Counted from the first letter of the stretch, positions 46,614-57,185 are shown. The stretch: 57,939 nt of DNA from an uncultured Bermanella sp. (GCA_913058575.1 CAJXRF010000027.1:1-57939); one strand, 5' to 3'. Notes: generated by a model from the letters alone, not told the origin. Program-made: numbers and translations.

Positions 46614-49208
46614 ATGGGTGATTTGAGCAACGAAATCCTACCTGTAAACATCGAAGACGAGCTTAAACAGTCCTACATGGATTACGCAATGAGCGTAATA
46701 GTAGGGCGAGCTCTGCCAGATGTACGCGATGGTTTAAAACCGGTTCACCGCCGAGTTTTACACGCAATGAATGTATTGGGTAATGATTGGAATAAAGCTT
46801 ATAAAAAGTCTGCCCGTGTTGTTGGTGATGTAATTGGTAAGTATCACCCGCACGGTGATAGTGCTGTATACGATACGATTGTTCGCATGGCTCAGCCATT
46901 TGCCATGCGTTACATGCTGGTTGATGGTCAAGGCAATTTTGGTTCGGTGGATGGTGATTCTGCGGCGGCCATGCGTTATACCGAAGTGCGCATGGATAAA
47001 ATTGCCCATGAAATGCTGGCGGATATTGATAAAGAAACCGTCGACTTTGTGCCGAACTACGATGGCACAGAACAGATTCCTGATGTATTGCCTACTCGAA
47101 TCCCTGCCCTATTGGTAAATGGTTCAAGCGGTATTGCTGTAGGCATGGCCACCAATATCCCTCCTCACAATTTAACAGAAGTGATTTCAGGTTGTTTAGC
47201 ATTAATCGAAAACCCTGATATAGATATAGATGGCCTAATGGCATTTATAACCGGCCCTGATTTTCCAACGGCCGGCCTTATTAATGGCCGAGAGGGCATT
47301 GTGGAGGCTTACCGTACTGGTCGTGGCCGAGTTTTAATGCGTGCTCGACATCACTTTGAAATGGATGATAAAAACAGTAAAGAATCGATTATTTTTACTG
47401 AAATTCCATACCAGGTGAATAAAGCTCGCCTTATTGAGAAAATTGCTGAGTTAGTAAAAGACAAAAAGTTAGAAGGCATTACAGAGTTACGTGATGAGTC
47501 AGATAAAGACGGCATGCGCATTGTAGTTGAGTTGCGCCGTGGTGAAGTGCCTGAGGTAGTGCTAAATAATTTATTTGCTCAAACTCAGCTGCAAACTGTA
47601 TTTGGCATTAATACCGTCGCCTTGGTTGATGGTCAGCCTAAGATATTAAATTTAAAAGAAATGATATCGGCGTTTGTCCGCCATCGTCGTGAAGTAGTGA
47701 CGCGTCGTACTGTGTATGAATTGCGTAAGGCCCGTGAACGGGGGCATATTTTAGAGGGTCTAGCGGTTGCTCTAGCTAATATTGACCCTGTTATAGCGGC
47801 TATTAAAGCATCTCCAGCTGCTGCGGAGGCCAAAGAGAGATTAATTAGTACGCCATGGCAACCGGGTGATGTAGCCGAAATGTTAGAGCGAGCCGGTAAG
47901 GACGCTTGTCGTCCAGATAGTTTGGAAGAGCAGTATGGCTTTCGTGATGGAAGTTATTACCTGTCGCCTGCTCAAGCGCAAGCCATTCTGGATATGCGCT
48001 TACAGAAGTTAACCGGTTTAGAGCACGGTAAGCTAATTGAAGAGTATAAAGTTAAGGTGGCTGAGATTGCTGAATATTTAATTATTTTGGCAAATCCAGA
48101 GCGCTTAATGGAAGTGATTACCGAAGAACTTGAATCTATTCGTGACAACTATGGTGATGATCGTCGCACCGAAATTGTTGCAAGTCGTCGTAATTTAACC
48201 ATGGCTGATTTGATCGCAGAAGAAGATATGGTGGTTACCTTATCTCATGGTGGTTACGCGAAAATTCAGCCCATTAGTGATTATCAAGCGCAGCGCCGTG
48301 GTGGTCGTGGTAAATCGGCTTCTGCCATTAAAGAAGAAGACTTCATTGAGCACCTTCTGATTGCCAGTACGCACGATACTATTTTGTGCTTTAGTAATAG
48401 AGGTAAAGTGTATTGGCTGAAAGTTTACGATGTGCCAGTAGCCAGCAGACAAAGTCGTGGTCGTCCAATTGTAAATTTATTGCCTTTAGAAGGGGATGAG
48501 CGAATTACGACGATATTGCCAATTAGAGAATACACGGAAGGGCACTTCATCTTTATGACCACCTCTAAAGGTACGGTTAAGAAAACAGAGTTAACAGCAT
48601 TCTCTCGTCAGCGTTCAAGTGGATTGATTGCTTTAGAGTTGGATGAGGGTGACACCTTGATGGGTGCTGCCATCACAGATGGCACTAAAGACATCTTGAT
48701 GATCAGTGATGGTGGTAAAGCTGTAAGATTTGCCGAAGAAAATGTGCGCTCCATGGGGCGTACCGCTCGTGGTGTTCGTGGTATTAAGTTAATAGATGAC
48801 CAAAAAGTGATTTCGTTAATTATTCCTGAAGAGGGTGGAACAATTTTAACCGCCAGTGAAAATGGGTTTGGTAAGCGTACCGATATTACAGAGTTCCCCA
48901 CCAAAGGACGTGGCACTCAGGGTGTGATTGGTATGGTGGTGAATGATCGAAACGGTAAGTTAGTTGGCGCTGTTCAGGTTCAGGATAATCATGAGATTAT
49001 GCTGATTAGTGATCAGGGGACGCTGGTTCGAACTCGCGTATCTGAGGTTTCTACTTTGGGTCGAAATACGCAAGGAGTGACATTGATTAAAGTACAAGAG
49101 GGAGAGCGCTTGGTAGGTGTTGCACCTATTTTGGATGCAGAAGATGACCTTATGGCGTTGCCTGATGCTCAATTAGATGGTAGTGATTTGCCAGATGTAT
49201 CTGAATAA
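46614..49208 (+). CDS. gyrA: DNA gyrase subunit A
   Basis: An 864-residue subunit that cuts and rejoins DNA to introduce negative supercoils. From the ATG at 46614 the numbering matches E. coli exactly: Ser83, Asp87 in [11 protein letters not shown] and the catalytic Tyr122 in [10 protein letters not shown]. This supports that start over the frame's first ATG at 46590; AAGGGA lies 7 bases before it. The GyrA box QRRGGRGK and six C-terminal propeller blades are present, with an acidic tail. Ser83 and Asp87 are wild type, so no common quinolone-resistance change is present. It is followed by a Wzz-like gene, not serC. Confidence 0.97.
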   Translation: MGDLSNEILPVNIEDELKQSYMDYAMSVIVGRALPDVRDGLKPVHRRVLHAMNVLGNDWNKAYKKSARVVGDVIGKYHPHGDSAVYDTIVRMAQPFAMRYMLVDGQGNFGSVDGDSAAAMRYTEVRMDKIAHEMLADIDKETVDFVPNYDGTEQIPDVLPTRIPALLVNGSSGIAVGMATNIPPHNLTEVISGCLALIENPDIDIDGLMAFITGPDFPTAGLINGREGIVEAYRTGRGRVLMRARHHFEMDDKNSKESIIFTEIPYQVNKARLIEKIAELVKDKKLEGITELRDESDKDGMRIVVELRRGEVPEVVLNNLFAQTQLQTVFGINTVALVDGQPKILNLKEMISAFVRHRREVVTRRTVYELRKARERGHILEGLAVALANIDPVIAAIKASPAAAEAKERLISTPWQPGDVAEMLERAGKDACRPDSLEEQYGFRDGSYYLSPAQAQAILDMRLQKLTGLEHGKLIEEYKVKVAEIAEYLIILANPERLMEVITEELESIRDNYGDDRRTEIVASRRNLTMADLIAEEDMVVTLSHGGYAKIQPISDYQAQRRGGRGKSASAIKEEDFIEHLLIASTHDTILCFSNRGKVYWLKVYDVPVASRQSRGRPIVNLLPLEGDERITTILPIREYTEGHFIFMTTSKGTVKKTELTAFSRQRSSGLIALELDEGDTLMGAAITDGTKDILMISDGGKAVRFAEENVRSMGRTARGVRGIKLIDDQKVISLIIPEEGGTILTASENGFGKRTDITEFPTKGRGTQGVIGMVVNDRNGKLVGAVQVQDNHEIMLISDQGTLVRTRVSEVSTLGRNTQGVTLIKVQEGERLVGVAPILDAEDDLMALPDAQLDGSDLPDVSE

Positions 49209-49218
49209 GGAAGTGTTG

Positions 49219-50310
49219 GTGGATCAGCAATCTAAATTACCCCAGTCTCGAAATTATGAGGCTGGTTTGCGTGATGATGAGATCGATTTATTTGATCTTT
49301 GGGATGATATTGTTAGCCGTAAGTGGGTTGTGGTGGCGGTGTTTTTTGTTTGCTTGGCTTGTGCTGCAACTTACTTGTCTATCGCTAAACCTGTTTATCA
49401 GGTTAAATCAGTTGTTAAGCCTGTAGAGGAATTGGGCTTGGTTGCTCTTAATGTTCCTCAGTTAAATGGTATTTATTCTTTAGGCGTTGATGCTGCGTAC
49501 GATAAAGTCAGGCTGGCAGTGTTGTCCAAGGAATTGCAGGGCATCTTTTATGAGGAAAACTTGGCGGAACTTAAAGAAGTAGAGGGTTTGTATAATGAAG
49601 CAGTTAGCCTTGCTCAAAATGTAAGTTTCTTTAATGAAACACTTCAAGTTAGATTGTCTAATGATAAAAAGGATTCTGAAAAGTTTATCGAGGTGAGTTT
49701 AGAGTGGGGGAGTGCCGATGATGCTGCGGATATATTAAATAAGTATATTGTTTTTATTTTGCAAAGGCAGCTAATGGATGTTAGGCGAAGCGTTAAGGTG
49801 AAGCTTGCCACTCGTTTAAATAAGCTTGAATATAATGCTAGCCTAATTCGCGATAAATATTACAGTCGTAAAGTGCAAAGAAAATTGCAGTTGGATGAGG
49901 CTGGAAAGATTGCTAAATCAGTCGGTCAGGTTGATCCTATTTACGCTAAGAGTGATATTCTGGGCAGTTTCAAGCCTCCGTTGTATATGTACGGTGTTAA
50001 AGCGCTTTCTGCTGAAGAAGTTGCCTTAAGTGAGCGTGAGCAAATGGCAAAAGATCTCCCGCACGGTGAGGAGCATTTTATTGAGGGGTTGTCTGAAATT
50101 TTATTTGAAATAGATCAGCTTAAAAAACTTACAATAGATTACTCAAATATTAAAATTGCTCGTGTGGATGAGTATGCCTTGGCACCATTGAGTCAAATAA
50201 AACCCAAAAAGATTTTAGTGTTGCTTCTGGCTTGTATATTAGGTGTTTTTTTAGGGGTGATGGCTGCATTGTTAGTTTCTGCCTATCAAAGACACTTGCG
50301 TGAAATATAA
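49219..50310 (+). CDS. Wzz-family polysaccharide chain-length determinant-like protein (first)
   Basis: About 363 residues with the Wzz/PCP topology: an N-terminal helix (VVVAVFFVCLACAATYLSIA), a large periplasmic, helical region, and a C-terminal helix (ILVLLLACILGVFLGVMAALL). These proteins set the length of O-antigen or other polysaccharides in the inner membrane. The GTG at 49219, ten bases after gyrA, has AAGGAA 6 bases upstream. The frame opens earlier, inside gyrA, but without support. In Pseudomonas serC occupies this slot. The N-terminal DEIDLFDLWDDI is echoed in the paralogue at 54914. Confidence 0.8.
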   Translation: MDQQSKLPQSRNYEAGLRDDEIDLFDLWDDIVSRKWVVVAVFFVCLACAATYLSIAKPVYQVKSVVKPVEELGLVALNVPQLNGIYSLGVDAAYDKVRLAVLSKELQGIFYEENLAELKEVEGLYNEAVSLAQNVSFFNETLQVRLSNDKKDSEKFIEVSLEWGSADDAADILNKYIVFILQRQLMDVRRSVKVKLATRLNKLEYNASLIRDKYYSRKVQRKLQLDEAGKIAKSVGQVDPIYAKSDILGSFKPPLYMYGVKALSAEEVALSEREQMAKDLPHGEEHFIEGLSEILFEIDQLKKLTIDYSNIKIARVDEYALAPLSQIKPKKILVLLLACILGVFLGVMAALLVSAYQRHLREI

Positions 50311-50345
50311 TTTAACCGTTAATTCAATCTGGAATAAACCAGTAA

Positions 50346-51449
50346 ATGACTGAAGAAAAAGAACTAGGCTTACTGCGTGATCAAATTGATGGTTTGGATC
50401 AAAAAATTCAGCAGCTGATAAATGATCGCGCTAACTGTGCAAAAAAAGTAGCTGACGTTAAGCTGAAATATTCTAAAGGTCAGAGCATTCAATTTTATCG
50501 ACCTGAGCGTGAAGCGCAGGTTTTACGAAAGGTCATGGATCGCAATTTAGGGCCCATTGCCAATGAAGACATGGCAAGAATTTTTCGCGAAATAATGTCC
50601 ATGTGCCTGGCTCTTGAGGAGCCAATTAAAGTTGCATATTTAGGCCCCGAGGGAACGTTCACGCAAGCAGCTGCCTTAAAGCATTTTGGGCACAGTGTTT
50701 TGTGTGAGGGGCAGGTGTCCATCGCAGATGTTTTTCGTGAGGTTGAGTCTGGCGCAGTGCAATATGGCGTGGTACCGGTTGAAAACTCTACAGAGGGTGT
50801 GGTCACTCATACTCTAGATAGTTTTGCGCAATCTTCTTTGCAAATTTGTGGTGAGGTTGCCTTGCGTATTCACCATCACTTTTTGACAAGAGGTGATGGC
50901 CCTAAAGGTTTAAAAGAAGGCCTTAAGGTGGTTTATAGTCATCCCCAGTCTTTAGCTCAATGTCGGCAGTGGCTAGATGCTAACTGGCCTCAACTGGAGC
51001 GTGTACCTGTTAGTTCAAATGCAGAGGCGGCAAAAAGAGCTTCTCAAGAAACGGGTGCTGCTGCTATCGCCGGGGAAGTAGCGGCGGAGTTGTATGGCTT
51101 AGATATCCAAACCAATAGCATTGAGGACCTGACAGACAATACTACTCGTTTTTTAATTATCGGCAGTCAAAAAACTCAGGCTAGCGGTGAGGATAAAAGC
51201 TCTATTATGGTCAGTAGTCGTAACCAGTCTGGTGCTCTTTACCATGTTCTTGAGCCTTTTCATGGGGCTGGTGTGAGCTTAACTAGAATTGAAACGAGGC
51301 CGTCTAGAAACGGCGCTTGGAATTATAATTTCTTTATTGATTTTGAAGGTCATGTTTCTGATGATCTTATTCAATCAGTGCTGGCTAAAGTAGAAAAAAG
51401 CTCGGCAGATCTTAAATTGTTAGGATCGTACCCCAAGGCTGTGTTGTAG
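50346..51449 (+). CDS. pheA: Bifunctional chorismate mutase/prephenate dehydratase
   Basis: A 367-residue P-protein of phenylalanine synthesis. The chorismate mutase domain is residues 1-85 (RDQIDGLDQKIQQLINDR), the prephenate dehydratase from about 98 (YLGPEGTFTQAAALKHFG, TRFLIIG), and a C-terminal ACT domain (GALYHVLEPF, ETRPSRNG) allows feedback by phenylalanine. The start has a weak site. The gene begins the aromatic amino acid part of the gyrA-rpsA block, directly before hisC. Confidence 0.95.
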   Translation: MTEEKELGLLRDQIDGLDQKIQQLINDRANCAKKVADVKLKYSKGQSIQFYRPEREAQVLRKVMDRNLGPIANEDMARIFREIMSMCLALEEPIKVAYLGPEGTFTQAAALKHFGHSVLCEGQVSIADVFREVESGAVQYGVVPVENSTEGVVTHTLDSFAQSSLQICGEVALRIHHHFLTRGDGPKGLKEGLKVVYSHPQSLAQCRQWLDANWPQLERVPVSSNAEAAKRASQETGAAAIAGEVAAELYGLDIQTNSIEDLTDNTTRFLIIGSQKTQASGEDKSSIMVSSRNQSGALYHVLEPFHGAGVSLTRIETRPSRNGAWNYNFFIDFEGHVSDDLIQSVLAKVEKSSADLKLLGSYPKAVL

Positions 51450-51502
51450 TATTAGCTGCTTGTCTTAGTTATGAATAAAAGAATCGTAGAGCTTGAAAAA
51501 TA

Positions 51503-52615
51503 ATGGATAAAGTAAATTTCACAGAGTTGGCGAATTCGGAAATTCGCAGTTTGAGCCCTTATCAGCCAGGTAAGCCAATTGACGAGCTTGCTCGGGAATT
51601 TAATTTAAATCCTGATGATGTTGTTAAATTAGCCAGTAATGAAAACCCGATGGGGCCAAGTGATAAAGCTTTGCTTGCTATTAAGGCTGGGCTAAATAAT
51701 TTAACCCGGTACCCTGATGGCAATGGGTATGAATTAAAGCTCGCGCTTTCTAATAAATTGTCTATTGATATCGAGCAAATTACTTTAGGTAATGGTTCTA
51801 GTGATATTTTAGAGTTTATTGTGAAATGCTTTGTCTCCAAAGAAGATGAAGTAATTGTTTCGCAGCATGCCTTCGCCATTTATGGGTTGGTGACTCAAGT
51901 GGTCGGTGGTAGGGTTGTGCAGGTGCCAGCAAAAAACTGGGGGCATGATTTAGATGCCATGGCTGATGCTGTAACAGACAAAACGAAAATTATATTTGTG
52001 ACAAATCCTAATAACCCAACAGGGACTTGGAATTCAAAAAAGCAACTTGAGGCCTTTCTCAAAAAGGTGCCGGCCAATGTTGTTGTGTTGCTGGATGAGG
52101 CCTATTTTGAGTATGTTGATGAGACTGAATACCCAAGCGGACTAGAATACTTGCAGGCTTTTCCAAACCTAGTGGTTACGCGAACATTCTCCAAGGCTTA
52201 TGGTTTGGCGGCATTACGTGTTGGTTATGGTGTTTGTAGCTCTGAAATTGCCAATTTAATGAATCGTGTGCGTCCACCTTTCAATGTTGACACCTTAGCT
52301 TTGGCTGCTGCCACGGCCTGCTTAAAAGATGCTAATTACGTTAAGCAGAGTAAGGAATTGAACGACAGTGGCCTTGCACAGCTTCAAGCCGGGTTTGAGC
52401 AGTTAAATCTTAGTTGGATTCCTTCAGTAGGTAATTTTATTTGTTTTTCTATACCTGGTAGGGCCATGCAGATATTTCAAGGGTTGCTCTCTCTGGGGGT
52501 GATTGTGAGGCCGGTTGCTAATTATGAAATGCCTGACCATCTTCGTGTTTCGGTTGGAACCCAGTTTGAAAATCAGAAATTCTTACTGGCGCTTAAAAAC
52601 TTGCTAGAAGCTTAA
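51503..52615 (+). CDS. hisC: Histidinol-phosphate aminotransferase family (HisC2-type)
   Basis: A 370-residue PLP enzyme of fold type I. The internal Schiff-base Lys is at residue 231 (TRTFSKAYGLAALRVGYG), and SNENPMGPS and NPNNPTGT are present. In Pseudomonas the copy between pheA and tyrA-aroA is hisC2 and can act on aromatic keto acids; that role is likely here too. It overlaps the next start by one base (TAATG), so the genes are coupled. Confidence 0.92.
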   Translation: MDKVNFTELANSEIRSLSPYQPGKPIDELAREFNLNPDDVVKLASNENPMGPSDKALLAIKAGLNNLTRYPDGNGYELKLALSNKLSIDIEQITLGNGSSDILEFIVKCFVSKEDEVIVSQHAFAIYGLVTQVVGGRVVQVPAKNWGHDLDAMADAVTDKTKIIFVTNPNNPTGTWNSKKQLEAFLKKVPANVVVLLDEAYFEYVDETEYPSGLEYLQAFPNLVVTRTFSKAYGLAALRVGYGVCSSEIANLMNRVRPPFNVDTLALAAATACLKDANYVKQSKELNDSGLAQLQAGFEQLNLSWIPSVGNFICFSIPGRAMQIFQGLLSLGVIVRPVANYEMPDHLRVSVGTQFENQKFLLALKNLLEA

Positions 52616-54858
52616 TGACTGATTCAAACCAACACCCTTTATACAGTGTTTCAATTATTGGCTTGGGCTTAATCGGCGGCTCCTGGGTTAAGGCCTTGCG
52701 TGAGCGTGGTGTAATTGGCCGTGTGGTAGGGTTTGATCGAAACCAAGATTCCATGCAGCAAGCAGTTCAGCTTGGTGTTATTGATGAGTATGCAGCTTCT
52801 GCCCAAGCAGCAGTTTCTGATGCTGATATTGTCATAATATCTGTGCCTATTTTGGCCTGTAGAGATATCCTGTTGGAGATTAAGGGCAGCTTGCCATTAT
52901 CAGCAATAGTGACGGATGTTGGTAGTGTAAAAGGAAATGTAGCTCGCGACATACAAGAAATATTTACAGAGAGTGAATCTTCTAATTTTGTTTTGGGTCA
53001 TCCAATTGCTGGCAGTGAAAGAAGTGGCATCAAGGCTGTTGATTCAACGCTTTATGAGAATCACACAGTTATCTTGACGCCGCTAGAGTCGACTTCGTTG
53101 GAGGCTGTGCAGGTTGTTAAGTATTTATGGCAATCGGTTGGAGCTAAAGTTGAAGAGATGGGGGCGATGCATCATGATGAGGTGTTAGCCGCCACTAGCC
53201 ACCTGCCTCATTTATTGGCCTACTCTTTGGTTGATACGTTAGCCCATAGTCATGAAAATAAAGAAATTTTTAATTATGCTGCGGGTGGTTTTCGGGACTT
53301 TACCCGGATTGCTGCCAGTAGCCCTAAAATGTGGCATGATATTTTTACTGCGAATAAGCATGCCGTTCTTGATGCGCTAGATATGTTTAACACTGATCTT
53401 GCTGTATTGAGAGAGGCGGTTGCCAGTTCAGATGGTAATGCCATGATGGGTATTTTTACTCGTGCTAAAGTAGCACGGGATCACTTCTCTAAAATATTGG
53501 CCCGCAGAGCCTATGTGGAACCTATGAAAGATAAACAAGTAAACTTTATAGCTAACCCCGGTGGGAAATTGAGTGGTTCGCTTCGCGTGCCTGGTGATAA
53601 ATCCATAAGCCATCGATCTATAATGCTAGGTTCCTTAGCTGAGGGTACCACTGAGGTCACTGGCTTTTTAGAAGGTGAAGATAGTCTAGCTACCTTGCAG
53701 GCATTTCGAGACATGGGGGTGGTTATAGAGGGCCCTCATCGTGGCAGAGTGACAATTCATGGAGTTGGCTTACATGGCCTTCAGGCGCCGCCGAATACCC
53801 TATATTTGGGGAATTCGGGAACATCCATGAGGCTTTTGTCTGGCTTACTAGCGGGACAGAGCTTTTCTGTAGAATTAACAGGCGACGAATCCTTATCTGG
53901 GCGCCCCATGAATCGAGTTGCAGATCCGTTGCGTGAGATGGGGGCAGTAATTGAAACGGCAGAACAGGGTCGCCCTCCTATGGTAATTAAGGGTGGCAAA
54001 AAGCTTAATGGAATAAATTATGCTTTACCAATGGCCAGTGCCCAGGTGAAATCTTGTGTTTTGTTGGCCGGATTGTACGCGCAGGGTGAAACGGTGGTGA
54101 CTGAGCCGGCTCCCACTCGAGATCATACCGAGCGGATGCTAAAGGGTTTTGGCTATGACGTGAATGTTAATGGTAACAAGGTTAGTCTGATGCCTGGTGG
54201 TAAGTTAACTGCGACCAGTATTGATGTTCCTTCGGACATATCATCTGCTGCTTTTTTTATGGTGGCAGCCAGTATTGCGCCTGATTCTGATATTACACTT
54301 GAGCATGTGGGGTTGAACCCTACTCGTGTTGGGGTGATTAATATATTGAAGTTAATGGGAGCAAATATTGATGTTCTTAATGAGCGTGAAGTGGGCGGAG
54401 AGCCTGTAGCAGACATTCGGATTCAGTCTGCCGAGCTCAAAGGTATTGATATCCCTGAAGATCAAGTGCCTTTAGCTATTGATGAATTTCCGGCGATTTT
54501 TATCGCAGCAGCTTGCGCTGAGGGTACTACTATTTTGACAGGTGCTGAAGAGTTAAGGGTTAAGGAAAGTGATCGCATTCAAGTAATGGTGGATGGGCTT
54601 CAAATATTAGGTGTAAATGCTAAGGCCACGGAAGATGGTGCCATAATTGAAGGGTTTGGTGCGCAAGACCTGATGGGTGGCGGAGAGGTGGTGAGTCATG
54701 GGGATCATCGTATTGCCATGTCTTTTGCTATTGCATCATTAAGGGCTAATCAATCGATTAAGATTTTGGATTGTGCCAATGTCTCGACATCTTTTCCTGG
54801 ATTTGTGGAGTTAGCGCAGAACTGTGGAATGCATGTGAAGCTAGAAGCTAGAAGCTAG
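52615..54858 (+). CDS. tyrA-aroA: Fused prephenate dehydrogenase / 5-enolpyruvylshikimate-3-phosphate synthase
   Basis: A 747-residue fusion. Residues 1-295 are the prephenate/cyclohexadienyl dehydrogenase TyrA (GLGLIGGSWVKALRERG, HPIAGSERSG). Residues about 305-747 are EPSP synthase AroA (GDKSISHRSIMLG, LGNSGTSMRLLSG, DEFPAIFIAAA, HGDHRIAMSFA). The same fusion is known in Pseudomonas and Acinetobacter. It joins the shikimate pathway to tyrosine synthesis. The C-terminus runs into a heptamer repeat (54837-54860), which makes the tail KLEARS. It overlaps hisC by one base. Confidence 0.95.
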   Translation: MTDSNQHPLYSVSIIGLGLIGGSWVKALRERGVIGRVVGFDRNQDSMQQAVQLGVIDEYAASAQAAVSDADIVIISVPILACRDILLEIKGSLPLSAIVTDVGSVKGNVARDIQEIFTESESSNFVLGHPIAGSERSGIKAVDSTLYENHTVILTPLESTSLEAVQVVKYLWQSVGAKVEEMGAMHHDEVLAATSHLPHLLAYSLVDTLAHSHENKEIFNYAAGGFRDFTRIAASSPKMWHDIFTANKHAVLDALDMFNTDLAVLREAVASSDGNAMMGIFTRAKVARDHFSKILARRAYVEPMKDKQVNFIANPGGKLSGSLRVPGDKSISHRSIMLGSLAEGTTEVTGFLEGEDSLATLQAFRDMGVVIEGPHRGRVTIHGVGLHGLQAPPNTLYLGNSGTSMRLLSGLLAGQSFSVELTGDESLSGRPMNRVADPLREMGAVIETAEQGRPPMVIKGGKKLNGINYALPMASAQVKSCVLLAGLYAQGETVVTEPAPTRDHTERMLKGFGYDVNVNGNKVSLMPGGKLTATSIDVPSDISSAAFFMVAASIAPDSDITLEHVGLNPTRVGVINILKLMGANIDVLNEREVGGEPVADIRIQSAELKGIDIPEDQVPLAIDEFPAIFIAAACAEGTTILTGAEELRVKESDRIQVMVDGLQILGVNAKATEDGAIIEGFGAQDLMGGGEVVSHGDHRIAMSFAIASLRANQSIKILDCANVSTSFPGFVELAQNCGMHVKLEARS

Positions 54859-54860
54859 AA
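54837..54860. repeat. Heptamer tandem repeat GAAGCTA at the end of aroA
   Basis: GAAGCTA occurs three times in a row, plus three bases of a fourth. The seven-base period spans the last seven codons and TAG stop (54856-54858) of the fusion gene. Slippage by one unit would shift the frame of the tail. Confidence 0.9.
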
Positions 54861-54913
54861 TAATAAAAATTGTAAGTGCAGAAACTTTTAGGGATTCATG
54901 GAGTAGGCAAAAA

Positions 54914-56278
54914 ATGGGTAAAGATAGAGCCGTAATCGCGGAGTCGCCAAGTCGTGAATATCAAGACGTTGGTTTTCCTTTGGAGCGGCGGTCGGATAAT
55001 CAATTGAATCATGATGAAATTGATCTATTTGAGCTGTTGCTGGTCATTTGGAAGGGGCGACTTAAGGTTGCTATCGTGGTGGCATTTTGTGTTATTTTTG
55101 CTTTGGCTTATGTATATACAGCTACTCAGTGGTTTGAAACTAATTTTAAAGTTTCTTTGGTTAAAGAGGGCGCTCTTTTTGAGGTGAATAATAGCGAATT
55201 AGTTAAAATGAGCCCAGGCGCTGCTTTGCAAGCCATAAGGCGAAAGCTGTTATCGGCCGAAAACTTTAATGATTTTTATAATAAAGAGCCTGACGCTCAG
55301 ACTTTCCTACCTTTACCTGAAGGGGTGGAGGCTGATAGATATTCTTATGCTGTATTTAAAAATCAAATTAGCGAAGTTGAGATTAAAGCTAAAAAGGAAG
55401 AGTTAGGTAATCCAAGGACTTTATTTCAGCTTAAGCTCTCATATCCTGAAGCAGTAGAGGGAGATAAATTGCTCTTAGCCTACCTTGCTTGGACTGAGCA
55501 GGTAATCAAATTAGAGTTGGCCTCCTCATTTGAGGAGGCTCGAGACAACGAGCTTTTGCTCAATCAGCGTAATATGCAAAAAGCGCTGTATGAATATTTA
55601 AAAGACGCCGAGATAACCGAGGCGCTTGCTTTAGAGGATTATAAATTTAAGCGTCTAGTTTTGCAGGATCAGCTAGAGGCCCTTAAGTCGCAACTAATAA
55701 AGAAAAACCAGCAGCGCATAATTGTATTGAGCGAGAATATATCCATAGCAAGGCGTCTAGGCTTTAAAAAGCCCACGACACCTGCCAACGAAAAAGAGGT
55801 TAAGAGCGTTGCTCAGGCGAGTGCTTCAGGGGTGGAGATTGTAAATTCTGAAGGTGATGGCTTAGATAAGTTACCTCTGTATTATCGGGGTTATGAGTCC
55901 TTGGAGGCTGAAAAAGCTGAGCTTCAAAATCGTACAAAAGACAATTTTCCGTCTGCTGCCCTTGCAGATATAGAGCACAAAATAGCTTTACTGGAAAATG
56001 ATCGAGAACTGGAGCGTATAAAGACCCGCCAACAGCCCCAAGCTTTTATAAAGAATTATGTGGCTTTAGAAAAAAGGAATGCCCATTTGTCAGTCTTGAG
56101 CTTGGATGAATCTAAGATGGCTTTGTTTGAATTAGACTCCAAGCCAATGGTCAGTGATGGAGCTGTTAAACCTAAGAAGGTATTGATAGTTGTGTTGGCT
56201 TTATTTGTTGGGTTGATGATGGGAATTTTATTGGTGTTGATAATTAGTGCTAGCAAGAATCGTAAGGCTGCACTTTAG
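54914..56278 (+). CDS. Wzz-family chain-length determinant-like protein (second)
   Basis: A 454-residue protein with Wzz/PCP topology: an N-terminal helix near residues 53-72 (VAIVVAFCVIFALAYVYTAT), a long, charged, helical periplasmic region, and a C-terminal helix (VLIVVLALFVGLMMGILLVL). It shares the DEIDLFELL opening with the gene at 49219, but the two differ in length. GGAG lies 10-13 bases before the ATG. In Pseudomonas the gene before cmk is tyrA-aroA directly, so this is an insertion relative to that order. An O-antigen gene cluster nearby, outside the window, is a possible explanation. Confidence 0.78.
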   Translation: MGKDRAVIAESPSREYQDVGFPLERRSDNQLNHDEIDLFELLLVIWKGRLKVAIVVAFCVIFALAYVYTATQWFETNFKVSLVKEGALFEVNNSELVKMSPGAALQAIRRKLLSAENFNDFYNKEPDAQTFLPLPEGVEADRYSYAVFKNQISEVEIKAKKEELGNPRTLFQLKLSYPEAVEGDKLLLAYLAWTEQVIKLELASSFEEARDNELLLNQRNMQKALYEYLKDAEITEALALEDYKFKRLVLQDQLEALKSQLIKKNQQRIIVLSENISIARRLGFKKPTTPANEKEVKSVAQASASGVEIVNSEGDGLDKLPLYYRGYESLEAEKAELQNRTKDNFPSAALADIEHKIALLENDRELERIKTRQQPQAFIKNYVALEKRNAHLSVLSLDESKMALFELDSKPMVSDGAVKPKKVLIVVLALFVGLMMGILLVLIISASKNRKAAL

Positions 56279-56338
56279 AAAACCTACATAAGCATTATGA
56301 TTCACCTTGTTTTTTTGTTGTATTAGGAAGGGGCTCTT

Positions 56339-57025
56339 ATGAGTAACGAAGAGTTTTCACCTGTATTGACCATTGATGGTCCAGGTGGTGCCGGTAAGGG
56401 TACGGTTTGTCAGTTGGTGGCTAAAAAGCTTGGCTGGCATTTGTTGGATAGTGGTGCCTTGTATCGCTTAACTGCATTAGCGGCTAGGTTGCATGGGGTT
56501 GCTTTAGAGGATGAGGTGTCAGTGGCTATGCTGGCCAAGCATTTGGATGTGCAATTTATCCCTCAGGAAAAGGGGGTTCAAATTGTTTTGGAGGGCGAAG
56601 ATGTGAGTCTTGATATTCGCACAGAGCAGATTGCAGGATATGCCTCAAAAGTAGCGGCGCTGCCAGAAGTGCGTGACGCATTATTGGCTCGTCAGCGAGC
56701 TTTTTCGGAAGCGCCGGGGCTTGTGGCGGATGGTCGGGACATGGGAACGGTGGTTTTTAGCGAGGCTCCTGTAAAAATTTACCTGACAGCTTCGGCTGAG
56801 GAGCGTGCCAAGCGTCGGTTTTTGCAGTTAAGAGAAAAAGGCGTTGAAGGGGATATCGTGCAAATCCTTCAGGATATCATGCAGCGAGATGAACGTGATA
56901 TGAATAGAGAAATAGCTCCCTTAAAGCCTGCTAAGGATGCGCTAATTGTAGAAAGCACAAATATGACGATTGAGCAGGTGCTTGATGTGGTGATGACAGA
57001 ATTAAAGCGTAACCAGCTTGTATAA
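56339..57025 (+). CDS. cmk: Cytidylate kinase
   Basis: A 228-residue nucleoside monophosphate kinase that phosphorylates CMP and dCMP. The P-loop is GPGGAGKGT (Lys20), followed by [18 protein letters not shown] and the lid [19 protein letters not shown] is before the ATG. It precedes rpsA, as in most gammaproteobacteria. Confidence 0.96.
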   Translation: MSNEEFSPVLTIDGPGGAGKGTVCQLVAKKLGWHLLDSGALYRLTALAARLHGVALEDEVSVAMLAKHLDVQFIPQEKGVQIVLEGEDVSLDIRTEQIAGYASKVAALPEVRDALLARQRAFSEAPGLVADGRDMGTVVFSEAPVKIYLTASAEERAKRRFLQLREKGVEGDIVQILQDIMQRDERDMNREIAPLKPAKDALIVESTNMTIEQVLDVVMTELKRNQLV

Positions 57026-57067
57026 TATTGAACAATAATTATCTGTAGCAATCCCCCTTAAACCCTG

Positions 57068-57081
57068 TATAATCCGCCACC
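57068..57081 (+). promoter_or_regulatory. rpsA promoter: perfect -10 with GC-rich discriminator
   Basis: TATAAT (57068-57073) is followed by CCGCCACC, a G/C-rich discriminator typical of ribosomal promoters under stringent (ppGpp) control. No good -35 is seen. The leader to the rpsA start is about 105 bases and includes a probable stem near 57150-57168 that could serve S1 autoregulation. Confidence 0.55.
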
Positions 57082-57185
57082 ATTATTCCAATCCCTGTAA
57101 GCCCTTGCCAGATGCGGGTTTACAGCGATTTATAACCATAGACCCACCCACTGGCGTGGTGGTTGAACCTGACTTAGGTAATTTA

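Noticed and set aside
49177-49218. Start of the first Wzz-like gene inside gyrA
   Set aside because: GTG at 49219 has AAGGAA at ideal spacing; the upstream codons lack support.
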